Assembly: GCA_030686995.1 (NCBI GenBank)
Contig: CM060709.1
Location: forward strand, 18,195,360-18,259,359
Direction: 5' to 3'
DNA: 64,000 nt
DNA from: Artemisia argyi
Lineage: Eukaryota; Streptophyta; Magnoliopsida; Asterales; Asteraceae
Under the pieces are notes generated by a model. That model had not been told where the DNA came from. It searched no databases and saw only the letters and a program-made list of their open reading frames with translations. Shown piece after piece: positions 22,988-33,040 of this stretch. Each line of letters begins with the position of its first letter. Within the stretch, counting starts at the first letter, position 1. The position numbers were made by a program, and so were the translations under genes.

Positions 22988-23137
22988 CATAGTACATTTA
23001 TTTAGTTATTACTTTGGGCTTCTAATGTTTTGTGTTCAGGCTTAGCCCATCCCTTTTGTAACTTTCGGTATATGTGTTTTGTATATATACCGGTTAATGA
23101 ATGAAAAGTGATTAAGGGGATTAAACCTAATCTAATA
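22982..23137 (+). repeat. 3' LTR of the Copia element
   Basis: 156 bp, TATTAG to CTAATA, preceded by the polypurine tract GCGGGGGAG and followed by the target duplication TTTAC. Confidence 0.95.
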
Positions 23138-23142
23138 TTTAC

Positions 23143-23551
23143 AACTATCTATTGAAGGTATTAATTATTATAAAGATTTTTGTCAATGAGCAGTGTTAAT
23201 AACAAGTAGAGTAGTTTTTTCAATAATAGTTGTACATAAAGTTGGTTAGTAGAAGTAAAATTCAAGGATGAGTAGTTATTATTATATGTACAAATAAAAA
23301 ATGGATGTCCTAGTACTTTGTTAGTAGTTGATTGTCGTGTTCCAATGCAAAGGGTTTTGTTAGGTTTTGTCATGTTAATACCAAGCATGACTCATTGCTA
23401 TGTGAATCTTAGATGTGCCTATAAATTAGATGCATTATCACATGAAAATTATGCAAAAACACAATTACTACTTAGTCTTCAAACAAACAAAAAGTTCTAG
23501 TTCATAATAAATAAATGCCAATTTTTGAGCTAGGCATTCCTGAGTGTCAAA
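23143..23551. other. Upstream region of the nicotianamine synthase pseudogene
   Basis: AT-rich, about 400 bp, with no coding signal. It would be the promoter and 5' leader of the pseudogene that starts at 23552. The Copia element inserted upstream of it. Confidence 0.4.
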
Positions 23552-24052
23552 ATGGAATCACTCCAAGTCCAAGTCCAAGAAGAGAGCATACTCCTAATTG
23601 AGAAAGTGTGCCAGATTTATGAAAAAATTTCGAAGCTTGAAACACTCAAGCCCTCTAAAGATGTCGACAACCTCTTCACTCAACTCGTCCACGCATGCAT
23701 CCCGCACACTTCTATTAATATAGCCACTCTCCCAGACAATATACAGAAAATAAGGTCTAAGCTCATTAGACTTTGTGGTGAGGCAGAGGGCCTACTTGAA
23801 GCTCACTTCTCCACAATTTTAGGATCTTTTAGAAATCCTCTTCATAATCTTAATGTTTTTCCCTACTATTCCAATTATCTCAAGCTTGGTCGTCTCGAGT
23901 ATGACATCCTTAATCAACACCATTCCACCTTAGCAGAAGCCGGAAAGTGTGTCGCATTTGTGGGGTCTTTCCCTTTACCTATCACCTCAATAGTCTTGAC
24001 TTCTTACCATTTCAAGGATACAACATTTCACAACTATGACATTACTGAATGA
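23552..24052 (+). pseudogene. Nicotianamine synthase, C-terminally truncated
   Basis: Nicotianamine synthase joins three S-adenosylmethionine molecules to make the metal chelator nicotianamine in the cytosol. Residues 1-164 align by eye with the family: IEKVCQIYEKISKLETLKPSKDVDNLFTQLV, IRSKLIRLCGEAEGLLEAHFS, NVFPYYSNYLKLGRLEYDIL, TTFHNYDI. The family is about 320 residues and normally intronless. Here homology stops at HNYDI and a stop follows two codons later. The SAM-binding glycine motif GSGPLP reads GSFPLP. Half the catalytic domain is missing, so it cannot be active. Confidence 0.9.
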
Positions 24053-24415
24053 TCAGAGAGCAAAACAAAGTGATTGAAAATGTAAAGTGATTTCATTAAG
24101 ATCAAAATGAAGTATTACAATGGTATATATAGGCTGCTAAGACTGCTACTACATACTATACTAACTGTGCTAAGTAGACTAGTAGTGTACAACTTCTATA
24201 CATCACATCATATAACATTGTATTAGACACTTATTAAGTAGCAGCTTCATCTTGGGAGGTGTAGCAGTTCTCTGCAAGCTTTGAACTTGAGCTGTGCAGG
24301 CATTAGGAGTGTTTGGAGCTTGTACAATTTAATAAGAACCACTGGATACAAAAACGAGTTGATCCCAATTGGTTAAGATGTCATTTATTGTAGGTAGAAA
24401 AATAGGGAATAATAC
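24053..24415 (-). other. LTR-like sequence replacing the nicotianamine synthase 3' half
   Basis: Read on the minus strand, the sequence holds a TATATATACC box near 24125 followed by a pyrimidine-rich stretch ending TGATCA, which looks like a Copia LTR promoter and R/U5. I found no second LTR and no clean target duplication. It may be a truncated or solo LTR. Low confidence. Confidence 0.3.
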
Positions 24416-24420
24416 ACAAG

Positions 24421-24530
24421 AGCACAGATGAGTTAGGTGCTCCATTTGCAGTTACTGTTGATTCAACAACTTCAGTGACAATTGGTGAGCAAGGCAGTAA
24501 ATATCAATCTGTTGATTTATGCTATTAGGA
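24421..24530 (+). pseudogene. Glycyl-tRNA synthetase C-terminal shard
   Basis: A short frame reads STDELGAPFAVTVDSTTSVT, then IGEQGSK. This matches the anticodon-binding domain of plant glycyl-tRNA synthetase, where TDELGVPFAITVDSTTSVTI is typical. Only about 30 codons are recognisable before a stop. No other part of that gene is visible nearby. Confidence 0.7.
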
Positions 24531-25415
24531 ATTTGTAGAAATCTCTAATAAATGTCAAACTCATTTTATATTAATGCTATTTTACGTAATGATTGGTAGA
24601 GTATCACTCCAGGTGTTTACACATGGGCGAATATTTTCCAGAGACATCCTGCTCACACTTCAGCTTCTAAAGATTAAGCTGGTGTGATATAGGCATCACA
24701 CATTAGACTCAAAACTGAGAATGTGGTACTACATATATAGGATTAGTTGACTCTTAATGACAATCGATTAGCAGACACTTTTCAATATGTTTAGTACTTA
24801 ATGGTGACATTGTAGATTACCAAAAATGGATTGATATTGATAAAATATGTTTCTGCAGAATTTGATGAAGCCGTTAAACTGCAATTAAAAATCACCTGAA
24901 TCATATTAATTTCAACACTAGACGCTCTGGTTTTTAACAAAAACATGGTATTCCTTGCCTTTCATCTATTATAAACAATATCATCGTTTAGACTTTGTAG
25001 CCACTTCTTAATACTCGAAACATCTTAGTGAAACAAACAACACCTTACACACATCTAAAACATCCATCTACCTTGACACTAACAAATTTTACCATGGTAA
25101 GCTCAACATGATCTTGTTTCTTCTTATCATAAAACTGGTTCAATCCGGTGGTCGAACCAGTTGAGCAGGTAACCCGCTGAACCGGTAACTCGACCGGGTC
25201 AATTAAAAAAACCATGTTTTAAAACATCGATTCACATTGCTACTCCTGTAAGAAGAAAAAGTAAAGTAAAGAAAAAATAAAGAATCATTCAGCATTCTGT
25301 TCCAATGTCTAATTTACCACGTTCTGCCGAACTTCTACACAGCAAAATAAACTAGATCATTACCATTTCTGAACCTGGTCCTTTCTCAGCAAGAAATTTG
25401 ACCAAAAAACCATGA
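24531..25415. other. Flank of duplicon copy 2, no gene
   Basis: Positions 24600-24690 match the 230-320 flank of copy 1. Positions 24944-24995 (catggtattccttgcc, tattataaacaatatc) match 34853-34895 of copy 3. A fragment of the CCGGGT-rich dispersed repeat lies at about 25135-25220. No gene seen. Confidence 0.5.
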
Positions 25416-26018
25416 CTACAGAGCGAGAAAAGCAAACTCTTCAACAGCCGAAATCTCATCAATCTTCTTCAAAGCCTCTTTGCTCGGTTTCTCATCAACA
25501 CCAATCACCATGACCGCTTGTTTTCTTTGTGGAGTCCTGCCAACACTCATAGAATTGATATTCACATTTTCTTCACCCAATATATTTACAACACTTCTAA
25601 TGATATTAGGTTGATCAGCTTGTCTACAAAGTATAATATTTCCCTCCAAACTCACATCCACATCCAAAGCACCTACTTTGGTCAAATGTGGGACCCCATC
25701 CTTGACCCTCCCTTCCACTTTAAATTCACCAGAGTCTGATATTGCAACTGAAAGACGGGACTTGACATTGGTAATTTTGACTTTTATGATTTTGAGTGGC
25801 TTCTCAGATGACCTGTCTATAGTGACCCGTTCTTCATTTACACAGATACCTTTGGCAGCCATAGCGCGGACTAACGGGGTATCAATATTATCTGTTGCTC
25901 TTGAGGATGTATATGTTATCATTGCAGATCCTAAACCACTTCCATCTGCTACTAACTGTACGGCTAACTTATGGAGTTTTTCAGCAAGTGTAGCATACTG
26001 TGTCAGTTCTGTAAGTAC
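25416..26018 (-). pseudogene. D-3-phosphoglycerate dehydrogenase last-exon fragment, copy 2
   Basis: Same structure as 541-1143: open from a splice acceptor (ctgcag) at 26018 to a stop at 25416, with the ASB remnant then the ACT domain. Diagnostic motifs are GEFKVEGRVKDGVPHLTKVGALDVDVSLEGNIILCR, INSMSVGRTPQRKQAVMVIGVDE. It is closer to functional PGDH than copy 1 in places (GEENVNINSMSVGR), but has the same missing block of about two dozen residues after RAM..KG. The NAD-binding and substrate domains are absent. Confidence 0.85.
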
Positions 26019-26628
26019 CTGCAGCGAAGGTCAATACATCAAAATGAATAACGTCACTAGAAAGTTTTGAATAAAAGATTTTCTCAACAGATGGTTTATT
26101 CTTTTGGGAAAAGAAATGCTACTGAAGGAGTTGAAAGCTTGAAGCTGACAAGGTTTAAAAGACTAAACTAGGTATCGTCCTTGTTGTTTGGTGAAATTTG
26201 ACGAGTTCTATAATTTCCCATTTCATTATAAACTACATATATGTTGATAGATGCATTGTTTTTCCTAATATTTTTTAGCGGATTTTATTATAAGCAGATA
26301 CATGGGTCATTTGATGGTGGTGGTACACAAGAGTTTCAACCACTTTAGATAAAAATGGGTCATTTGAGTTGGGTTTATATCAGATGGGTCAAATATTTAG
26401 GTAAAAAGGAAACGGGTCGAATCATTTAATTTTTTTAATTATTCTTGTAAAATCATTGATATACTCCTTGGTAACAACAATTAATGAACAAACCCCATTT
26501 TTCTAATGATATCGTTGTTGTAGTCAAACTAAGGCATAAGCCGCATAACCTTTTGACTTTTGTACAGAATGAAAAAGAAAAAGACAAAAGTGTTTGGAAA
26601 AAAGATTCATACAACCTCATAAATCTAA
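26019..26628. other. Spacer between F-box and PGDH exon, copy 2
   Basis: Homologous to 1144-1768, with a shorter T run (about 26429-26434). It is the 3' region of F-box copy 2. No gene. Confidence 0.6.
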
Positions 26629-28188
26629 TCATTTATAGCAGATTACAAATTCAGCTTCGAGTAGTATTACCTCAGCAGTAAACGTTGGACGAGTGAGTGT
26701 CAAAACACCACTTTCCAAAATATATCTTAGAGAGTGTATATAAAACAGACAACTGGCAACTGCTTGATGGCTAAAGGGACAAGCCTTCAAATTTAGTTTT
26801 CTTAATTTTGGGCACCCTTTCGATAACTCTAGAAGTCCCGCATCAGATTCTCCTGTATACTCTAGAGAGAGATATCTTAAATTATGACCATACTTCCCAA
26901 TGTACCCCAAACCCACATCCGTCAATCCTGTATTGTCAAAAAAGCTGTAAAGGCTGAGATGTAGCCTTTTGAGTTTGATGCAACCCTTTAGCATAGCTCG
27001 AATCCCATTGTCTAGCGGTAAATCTATTGTATCATTTTCCCCACTCAGTTGCATACGGAAATCAAGCAGATTCTTCAAATGCGTTCCTATGCACTCGATA
27101 GCTTCATTTGAAATATCTGAGAGTCTAACATCTAAATACTCCAAATTGGTACATCCTTGTACCAGATCAATAAGTCCCATGTGAGTCGCAGACCAGCCAC
27201 AATGGGTAAGTTTGCACAGTTTTTTGCAAGACTGACCAATAACACGCAATCCCGTATCTCCACATACATCATACGTACATAGGACTTCCAAGTTGGGACA
27301 CATTTCAATCAAAAAACACTGGCAATATTCTTTAACATATATGCATGTAAGATTCAATTCCCGCAGCTGATTTACATAAGGGAGTAGACAAGAGACTGAA
27401 GTAGCGGGCAAGTCCACAATACATAAACCACGAATATCCCGGGGAAATCTGAAACTACTAGAATCCACATAGTAATCAAACTTAGCTCCGTTAAAATATT
27501 CTAACTTGCTAGCATGGCTAAAAACATCTCCTAATAAAGATAAATACATAGGATAATTAAGCTTCAAAGATACTAAAGTGTTGCTACATTTTTTCGCAAT
27601 AAGTGTAAGATCGTCGATGACATCCATATGAAAATAAGAATGTAACGATTCAATAACCTTGTTATGCAAAGCCAATTCACGTAACCATTGCCCATCTTTC
27701 TCATTCCCATCTTCCATATGATTACCTTCCAACCACAACGTCCTCAAATCATAACAATACTTAGAGATGTGCATTAACCCATCCTTGGAAAACCTTCTAC
27801 ACTTACAAATCTTCAAACTCCGTAAATCTTTACCTCTGGTTTTAGCCAACAGCTTGAGATCAGAATCACAAACAACCATATTACGCATACGAAGTGCTTT
27901 TAAAGACTCAAACTTAACAGCGATTTCTTCAATCCATGGGGTGATGTCAATGTCCGATATTTGTGTATAATATTTATTCCAATGAGGAAGTCCCTTGAGT
28001 GTTAAGGACTCGATATTAGGGAATCTCTTACTCACACGAGACGGGTTTGGGGCGTAATGCAGATGGACAGTTAAATGCTTACGCGTAATACAATCGAGTT
28101 GATAAAATTTACGGGAAACTAAAGAGATAGAGTTAAGGTCATCACCATCGTGCATGTATGGTAAAACACAGTCTAACACAGTCTCCAT
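26629..28188 (-). CDS. COI1-like F-box/LRR protein, copy 2
   Basis: An intact 519-codon single-exon frame starting METVLDCVLPYMHDG. The F-box (to about residue 45) precedes LRRs through about residue 490, with the same landmark motifs as copy 1 (NLEYLDVRLSDISNEAIECIG, LPLDNGIRAMLKGC, YTGESDAGLLELSKG, CPFSHQAVASC). Compared with copy 1 it lacks the first four residues and keeps three extra residues near residue 70 (LKGLPHWNKYYTQISD). The C-terminal tail (SGVLTLTRPTFTAEVILLEA) is unrelated to COI1. The open frame, despite visible divergence from copy 1, hints at selection, but it could be chance. Confidence 0.85.
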   Translation of the reverse strand: METVLDCVLPYMHDGDDLNSISLVSRKFYQLDCITRKHLTVHLHYAPNPSRVSKRFPNIESLTLKGLPHWNKYYTQISDIDITPWIEEIAVKFESLKALRMRNMVVCDSDLKLLAKTRGKDLRSLKICKCRRFSKDGLMHISKYCYDLRTLWLEGNHMEDGNEKDGQWLRELALHNKVIESLHSYFHMDVIDDLTLIAKKCSNTLVSLKLNYPMYLSLLGDVFSHASKLEYFNGAKFDYYVDSSSFRFPRDIRGLCIVDLPATSVSCLLPYVNQLRELNLTCIYVKEYCQCFLIEMCPNLEVLCTYDVCGDTGLRVIGQSCKKLCKLTHCGWSATHMGLIDLVQGCTNLEYLDVRLSDISNEAIECIGTHLKNLLDFRMQLSGENDTIDLPLDNGIRAMLKGCIKLKRLHLSLYSFFDNTGLTDVGLGYIGKYGHNLRYLSLEYTGESDAGLLELSKGCPKLRKLNLKACPFSHQAVASCLFYIHSLRYILESGVLTLTRPTFTAEVILLEAEFVICYK

Positions 28189-28533
28189 TGATCGATCTGT
28201 TCAATTTTTAACTGTTGGAAGACTAATATGGTTTAATCAAACAACACCTTCAAGCCAGGAAATTGTGCGAGGATACCGAAGGGTTTATTGAGGGTTTTTT
28301 CTTGGGGGGTGTTGGTGTGTTATGATTTTGGATTTGTGTTGCAACTTTTTATCTATGCGTATATCTTTTATAAGGAAAAAAAATAAAAGAAAGCGACTTT
28401 TGTATTTTGGGAAAAGATTGTTTCCTTAGTAAGTGATATTTGATTTATTATTAAATTTATTTTTTGAAGTTTATAATAAAAGAAGCATAAATATTACCTA
28501 ATTTGGTATTTCGTTTCTACTATCAATTTAATT
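28189..28533. other. Upstream region of F-box copy 2
   Basis: Matches the upstream region of copy 1 (3329-3545) to about 28440. It should contain the minus-strand promoter; I cannot define a specific TATA box. The AATTTAATT target duplication of the next element ends it. Confidence 0.5.
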
Positions 28534-28739
28534 GACTCCGGATCCCTTGCAAAGTAAAAAACTTTAAAAAGTCTAAAAAGTAATTGTGTGTGGCCACGTG
28601 TCCCCTTTCTTTTTTCCCCCAAAGGATAGTTAGGTAATTTTATTTCTCTTACATCTTTTTACTCTATTCCTGATAACTCTCTTTCATACAAACAAAAAGA
28701 AAAGTTCAAACTAAAAACACTGATCAACAACAACAACGA

Positions 28740-29220
28740 AGAAGAATTCGATTATGGAGAAGTCGCCATTGCCGGAAATTCAACCGTCACCGCACCGATT
28801 ACCACAACAACAACCGCCACTATTCACAGATCGGATATTGATAGGTAAACACAACAACAAACACCACCATCAGATCTGATACCTCCGTCAACGATGCCAC
28901 CACCTTCGAATTCGCTGGAAAATTCCGTTACAAACAGCCACCATCACCGTCATCTTCATTTTACTGTTGATCGGAGTTCTCTCATTCTCCGACACCAGTA
29001 GTGTTGCCGTCACCGGCGACATCACAGTCACCGGCGGTGACAGCACCAGGCGGATTTAAGATCAAGACTTCTATTGCTTCACAAAATCATCTTCCGGCGA
29101 CCTTTTGTCGAACCAACGTTGCAACTACCTCCGACGACAACTGTTGTGCAGCCACTACTACCACTTTCCGACCACCAGAAACGAGAATACTAATATCAAG
29201 AGAAAATGAATATAGATCTG
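28740..29220 (+). pseudogene. Captured gene 5'-region fragment inside the MULE
   Basis: GC content and codon look differ sharply from the AT-rich surroundings. An ATG at 28754 (MEKSPLPEIQPSPHRLPQQQ) follows a leader with CAACAACAACAA. Frames break repeatedly. One frame gives a hydrophobic stretch (TITVIFILLLIGVLSFSD), which looks like a signal anchor of a secreted or Golgi protein. I do not recognise the parent gene. Confidence 0.45.
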
Positions 29221-29439
29221 ATATATGAAGAGCTAAAGTAAAAAATGAGAAAAATTGATTTTTGATTAGAGAAGAGATGAGAGATGGTTGGAAAGAAAGA
29301 GATTGACATTGGTAATTGAAAAAGCATTTGTTTGTGTCTTTAAGTTGATGTACGTACACTTTTACTTGAAAATGAATCACACTAAAATAATATGATTTGT
29401 TTTGGTTGGTGATAGAACACATGAAATAACGTTATTTTT

Positions 29440-30320
29440 TATAATGTTCAGCAGTTTTTGAAAAAAATAACGTTCATCACTTATTTTTTATATGGTTCAT
29501 CACTTATTTTTTATATGGTTCATCAGTTATTTTTGACAACGTTCAGCAGTTTTCGAAAAAATAATGTTCATCAGTTATTTTTGATATTCTTCATCAGTAA
29601 TGTTCATCAGTAACATTCAAAAAGTGATGTTTTTTAATCATTATTTTTTTTAAATATACATTTAGTTCATCAGTTAGGTTATTAGGTTCATCAGTTAGGT
29701 TATTAGGTTCATCAGTTAAGTTATAGGTTATAGGTTCATCAGTTAGACATTTTGTTCATCAGTTACCTTGGTTCATCAATTTCAGGTTCATCAATTTTTT
29801 CAGGTTCATCAATTTCAGGTTCATCAAATTTGATCAAATGTTTGGGTTCATCAATTTTTTCAGGTTCATTAAATTTCAGGTTCATCAATTTCAGGTTCAT
29901 CAAATTTGATCAAATGTTTGGGTTCATCAAATTGATCACAGTTAATAAGGTTCATCAGTTAATAAGGTTCATTAATTAATAAGGTTAATAAGGTTCATCA
30001 GTTAATAAGGTTAATAAGGTTCATCAGTTAATAAGGTCAATAAGGTTCATCAGTTAATATGGTTCAACCAAAGTAACTGATGAACAAAATGTCTTTTTTA
30101 AAAATCAGTTAATAAAGTTCATCATTTAATAAGGTTAATAAGGTTCATCAGTTAATAAGGTTAATAAGGTTCATCAGTTAATAAGGTTCATCAGTTAATA
30201 TGGTTCAGTTAATAAGGTTCATCAGTTAATATGGTTCAACCAAAGTAACTGATGAACAAAATGTTTTTTTTTTTAAAATCAGTTAATAAGGTTCATCAGT
30301 TAATAATATAGTTCATCAGT
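29440..30320. repeat. GTTCATCAGTTA degenerate tandem array
   Basis: Dozens of copies of GTTCATCA(G/A)TT spaced by AATAAG, TTAG or TTTCAG. They form higher-order units, for example TTAATAAGGTTCATCAG and a block ending TGATCAAATGTTTGG that occurs twice. One block (CAACCAAAGTAACTGATGAACA) is inverted and occurs twice. It fills the core of the MULE. Confidence 0.85.
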
Positions 30321-30977
30321 TAAAAAAAACAATAAAAAAAATAATAAATAAAAAAACTTTTTGAATCTTACATTAATAAAATGATTAAAGGTGCATTGTT
30401 GTACAAAAATTAGTGCATTTAACTCGATTTTAAGACTAAAAATCTAAGCTAAACATTTCATCAAACACGTTGTGTGCAACAAATATGAGTAAAACGTCAT
30501 CTTTAACATACGATATCTCACTCATATCATATTGGATTTGAGTGATTCAAATTTCAGGGTAAAGAATGGCCAAGAAGCTACAACTTTCGTGTTTTAAGTT
30601 TTGCAAAATTCGGCCTTTAAGCTAGACAAAATTAGAGCCAAAAATGCTAAAATTTTCAAGAAAATCATGACCCAATGAATATGTCAAAAAAAAAGTTTCG
30701 AAAAAATTAAAAAAATTTATACCAAATTAAAGAGGATTAAATTTTAAAAATTATGGTGAAATCGGTTTTACATAAAAGTTTATCGTTTGAAAGTTATTTA
30801 CGTTTGAAGTTTTGGGGTGGAATAAAAAAAGAGGTTAAAAGGACCAAAATACCCCCTAACAGAATTTAATAAGAAAAAATGGAGGGAATGAGTGGAGGAC
30901 ACTTGTCACATTCTGAGTGGCTTTTTAGCCTTTTTAATTTTGTTTACTTTGTAAGGGATCGCAACTCCAATTTAATT

Positions 30978-31063
30978 ATCTAGACTTGCTTTTGATTCAA
31001 ATGGAGGTATCTTTTTTACCCTTCTTTCCAAAACCCTAAAAGAAAAAACCTTAATCTCACACA
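30978..31063. other. Short spacer between MULE and LINE
   Basis: About 85 bp of unremarkable sequence between the MULE target duplication and the poly(A) end of the LINE. Confidence 0.4.
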
Positions 31064-33040
31064 TTTTTTTATGCAAAGGTGAAAATATTATATTAATCAT
31101 CAAAGATTAAAGGTGAAAATATTATATTAATCATCAAAGACTTACAATCATAAGGATAGTACAAGATTTTGGACATCACCCAAATCTTATTCTGACTTCA
31201 ACATATACAAACTTTCACTACCCGATATCAGATACAACTAACTATTAATCTGACTACATTGATGTCTGATACTTCAGCAGTCAGGACATAGTAGCAAAAG
31301 CAGAGCATACCATCTGAATCATCTTCACACAATTCACCTTTTAGTGCACCTTACCATCTAGCTACATTTCCACACTCCAAACTACCAAGCCACTCAACCT
31401 TCCACCGTAGTAGCAAAGTAGAATTGGAGTGTGGCATCACTAGGCACCCGTAACCCATCCATGTTGGGGCTCTTCCAAATAGTCTACATTTCCCTCTCAA
31501 AAGGAAGGCTTCAACTGTTTAGAAACACTCACCCACCATGATGACCACCCTTACCTCCTGTACCTATGTATTGAGTGGACCAAGCAGGTTCATCTTTCAC
31601 TCCTCGCTATTCCACTCATCATACATAGGCCTCCAAAACCATTTACCCTTCACAAGAGGAGGCCCTACTTCATGGTACATTCTAACTGTGATATACCTCC
31701 TATTTAGCCAAACATAGCTTCCTAATCTCCTCCCAAGGCCAGACCAGGAACACTATGAGACTCAAATAGGTACAGTTACACAAGAAAGAGAACTCCAAGT
31801 TACAAGGTACCTCACAATTGTAATGGTTTGTAAAAAGGTTAACAGCAGCAATATAAGTTTTGCTTATGTTAATCATGAATCCAAACACCCCAAAAAGATT
31901 CAGGGTCAAGACTAATAGCACAACAACTTGTAATCCACTCCATTCTATTCCACTATATTCATTACTTCCAAACTTCCCTCAGAACCACATGCAACTCTTT
32001 ATCATATTTCATTTTCCTTGGCTTTTCTCAGAAACTTAATCTGCCACACTTGTTCTGCTTGACGGACATTAGCAGACTGCTTCACAATAATAGAAGTCAT
32101 CCTAGCTCTTATATCATCACATAGAATGCTAAATACTTCAGCTTCACTTCTTTTACAATTGTTAAACAGCCTCCAATTTCTCTCTTGCCATATATAATAC
32201 ACAATAGCAGCAAAACTCAGCTTTCTAATATTGCCCCAAACACTCCTTTTACTATTCTCCTTACTCATATTCTTAATAATTTCCTCCCAGTTGTCATCAT
32301 GAACATTAATCTTAGCAATATCACATACCATCTTCCATAACTTCTGGGCAAGTCACATTTAAAGAAAAGATGATCATGAGAATCAGCTTCTTTTTTACAC
32401 AAACTACATTCAAAGCTTTTATCTGGATACCACTTAATCAACTTATCCTGAGTGCATAGTTTGCCTTTCACTGCTAACCAAAGGATAAATGTGTGTTTAG
32501 GGATACAATTAGCATGCCATACTAAATCTTTCCAGCATACCTTCTCATTGTCACCTCTAATAGTGTTCCACACATTGCTGGTTGAAAATTTCATCTCCTT
32601 ACCATTATTATCAACCCACACAGGCATATGAGGCTGATTACTCAAAACTGGAACCTCTATATTGTTCAAGCAGTCATATTTTTCCATCCAACTTTGAGGC
32701 CATTTCCATCCATGTTCATTCAATACATCAGTGATACAACTTGAATCTTGGAATCCAGCATAAAAGATCTCTTTTTTGCTTATTATATTAGACAATGTAG
32801 TACCACTGTTCCATTTATCATGCCACACATTAATACTTTTGCCATCCCCAATCTTGTATATCATATGATTTCCAACCAATTCTCTAAGATTAAGAATACA
32901 CTTCCATCCCCAACTATCTTTAGCATCAACATCAATATCCCACACATGGTTCGACCTTCTGTCGAGAAGACGAAACAAACATTGTAGCAATTTTTCTAAG
33001 ACTACTATAAGGATCGCATATAGAAAATTTGTAACCATTA
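31064..33040 (-). mobile_element. L1-type LINE, 5'-truncated
   Basis: The minus strand shows the 3' part of ORF2 (32002-33038), about 0.9 kb of 3' untranslated sequence, and an A-rich end (seven A at 31064-31070). It lacks the endonuclease and polymerase domains, the usual result of incomplete reverse transcription. Part of the 3' UTR is duplicated in tandem (34 bp, about 31075-31143). I found no clear target duplication. Confidence 0.7.
32002..33038 (-). pseudogene. LINE ORF2 C-terminal zinc-binding RT region
   Basis: The first part (33038-32340) matches the plant RT zinc-binding domain: DSWGWKCILNLRELV, IGDGKSINVWHDKWN, VWHANCIPKHTFILWLAVKGKL, CSLCKKEADSHDHLFFKCDL. A frameshift near 32340 moves the reading into 32331-32002 (VCDIAKINVHDDNWEEII, AAIVYYIWQERNWRLF), where the ORF ends. 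The RT finger, palm and endonuclease are absent. Confidence 0.88.

Larger units (their letters stand above)
4677..23137 (+). mobile_element. Ale/Retrofit-type Copia retrotransposon, decayed, with nested Gypsy insert
   Basis: The element is bounded by 156-bp LTRs and flanked by the 5-bp target duplication TTTAC (4672-4676 and 23138-23142). Its order is LTR, LTR, primer-binding site, gag, protease, integrase, reverse transcriptase (interrupted by the Gypsy element 8465-21832), reverse transcriptase continued, RNase H, polypurine tract (about 22973-22981), LTR. Short LTRs, integrase before RT, and the MVTRAKAGISKP motif after integrase place it in the Ale/Retrofit group of Copia. LTRs differ at only one to three positions, so the insertion is young, yet the coding region has frameshifts and stops. 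Without the nested element it is about 5.1 kb. Confidence 0.95.
28534..30968. mobile_element. Mutator-like non-autonomous element with captured sequence (Pack-MULE-like)
   Basis: Terminal inverted repeats of about 80 bp (28534-28615 and 30887-30968; shared core GATCCCTT.CAAAGTAAA, and AAAAAG.CTAAAAAG) are flanked by identical 9-bp target duplications AATTTAATT (28525-28533 and 30969-30977). Nine-base duplications plus long TIRs are the Mutator signature. There is no transposase. Inside are a GC-richer, coding-looking segment (28740-29220) and a long GTTCATCAGTTA-type repeat array. Confidence 0.88.

Noticed and set aside
29440..30320. Short repeat array considered as CRISPR-like
   Set aside because: Plant nuclear DNA, degenerate short units with no constant-length spacers or cas genes; it is a transposon-internal minisatellite.
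31700..31921. 73-codon minus-strand frame in the LINE 3' region
   Set aside because: Falls in the LINE 3' UTR with no recognisable domain.
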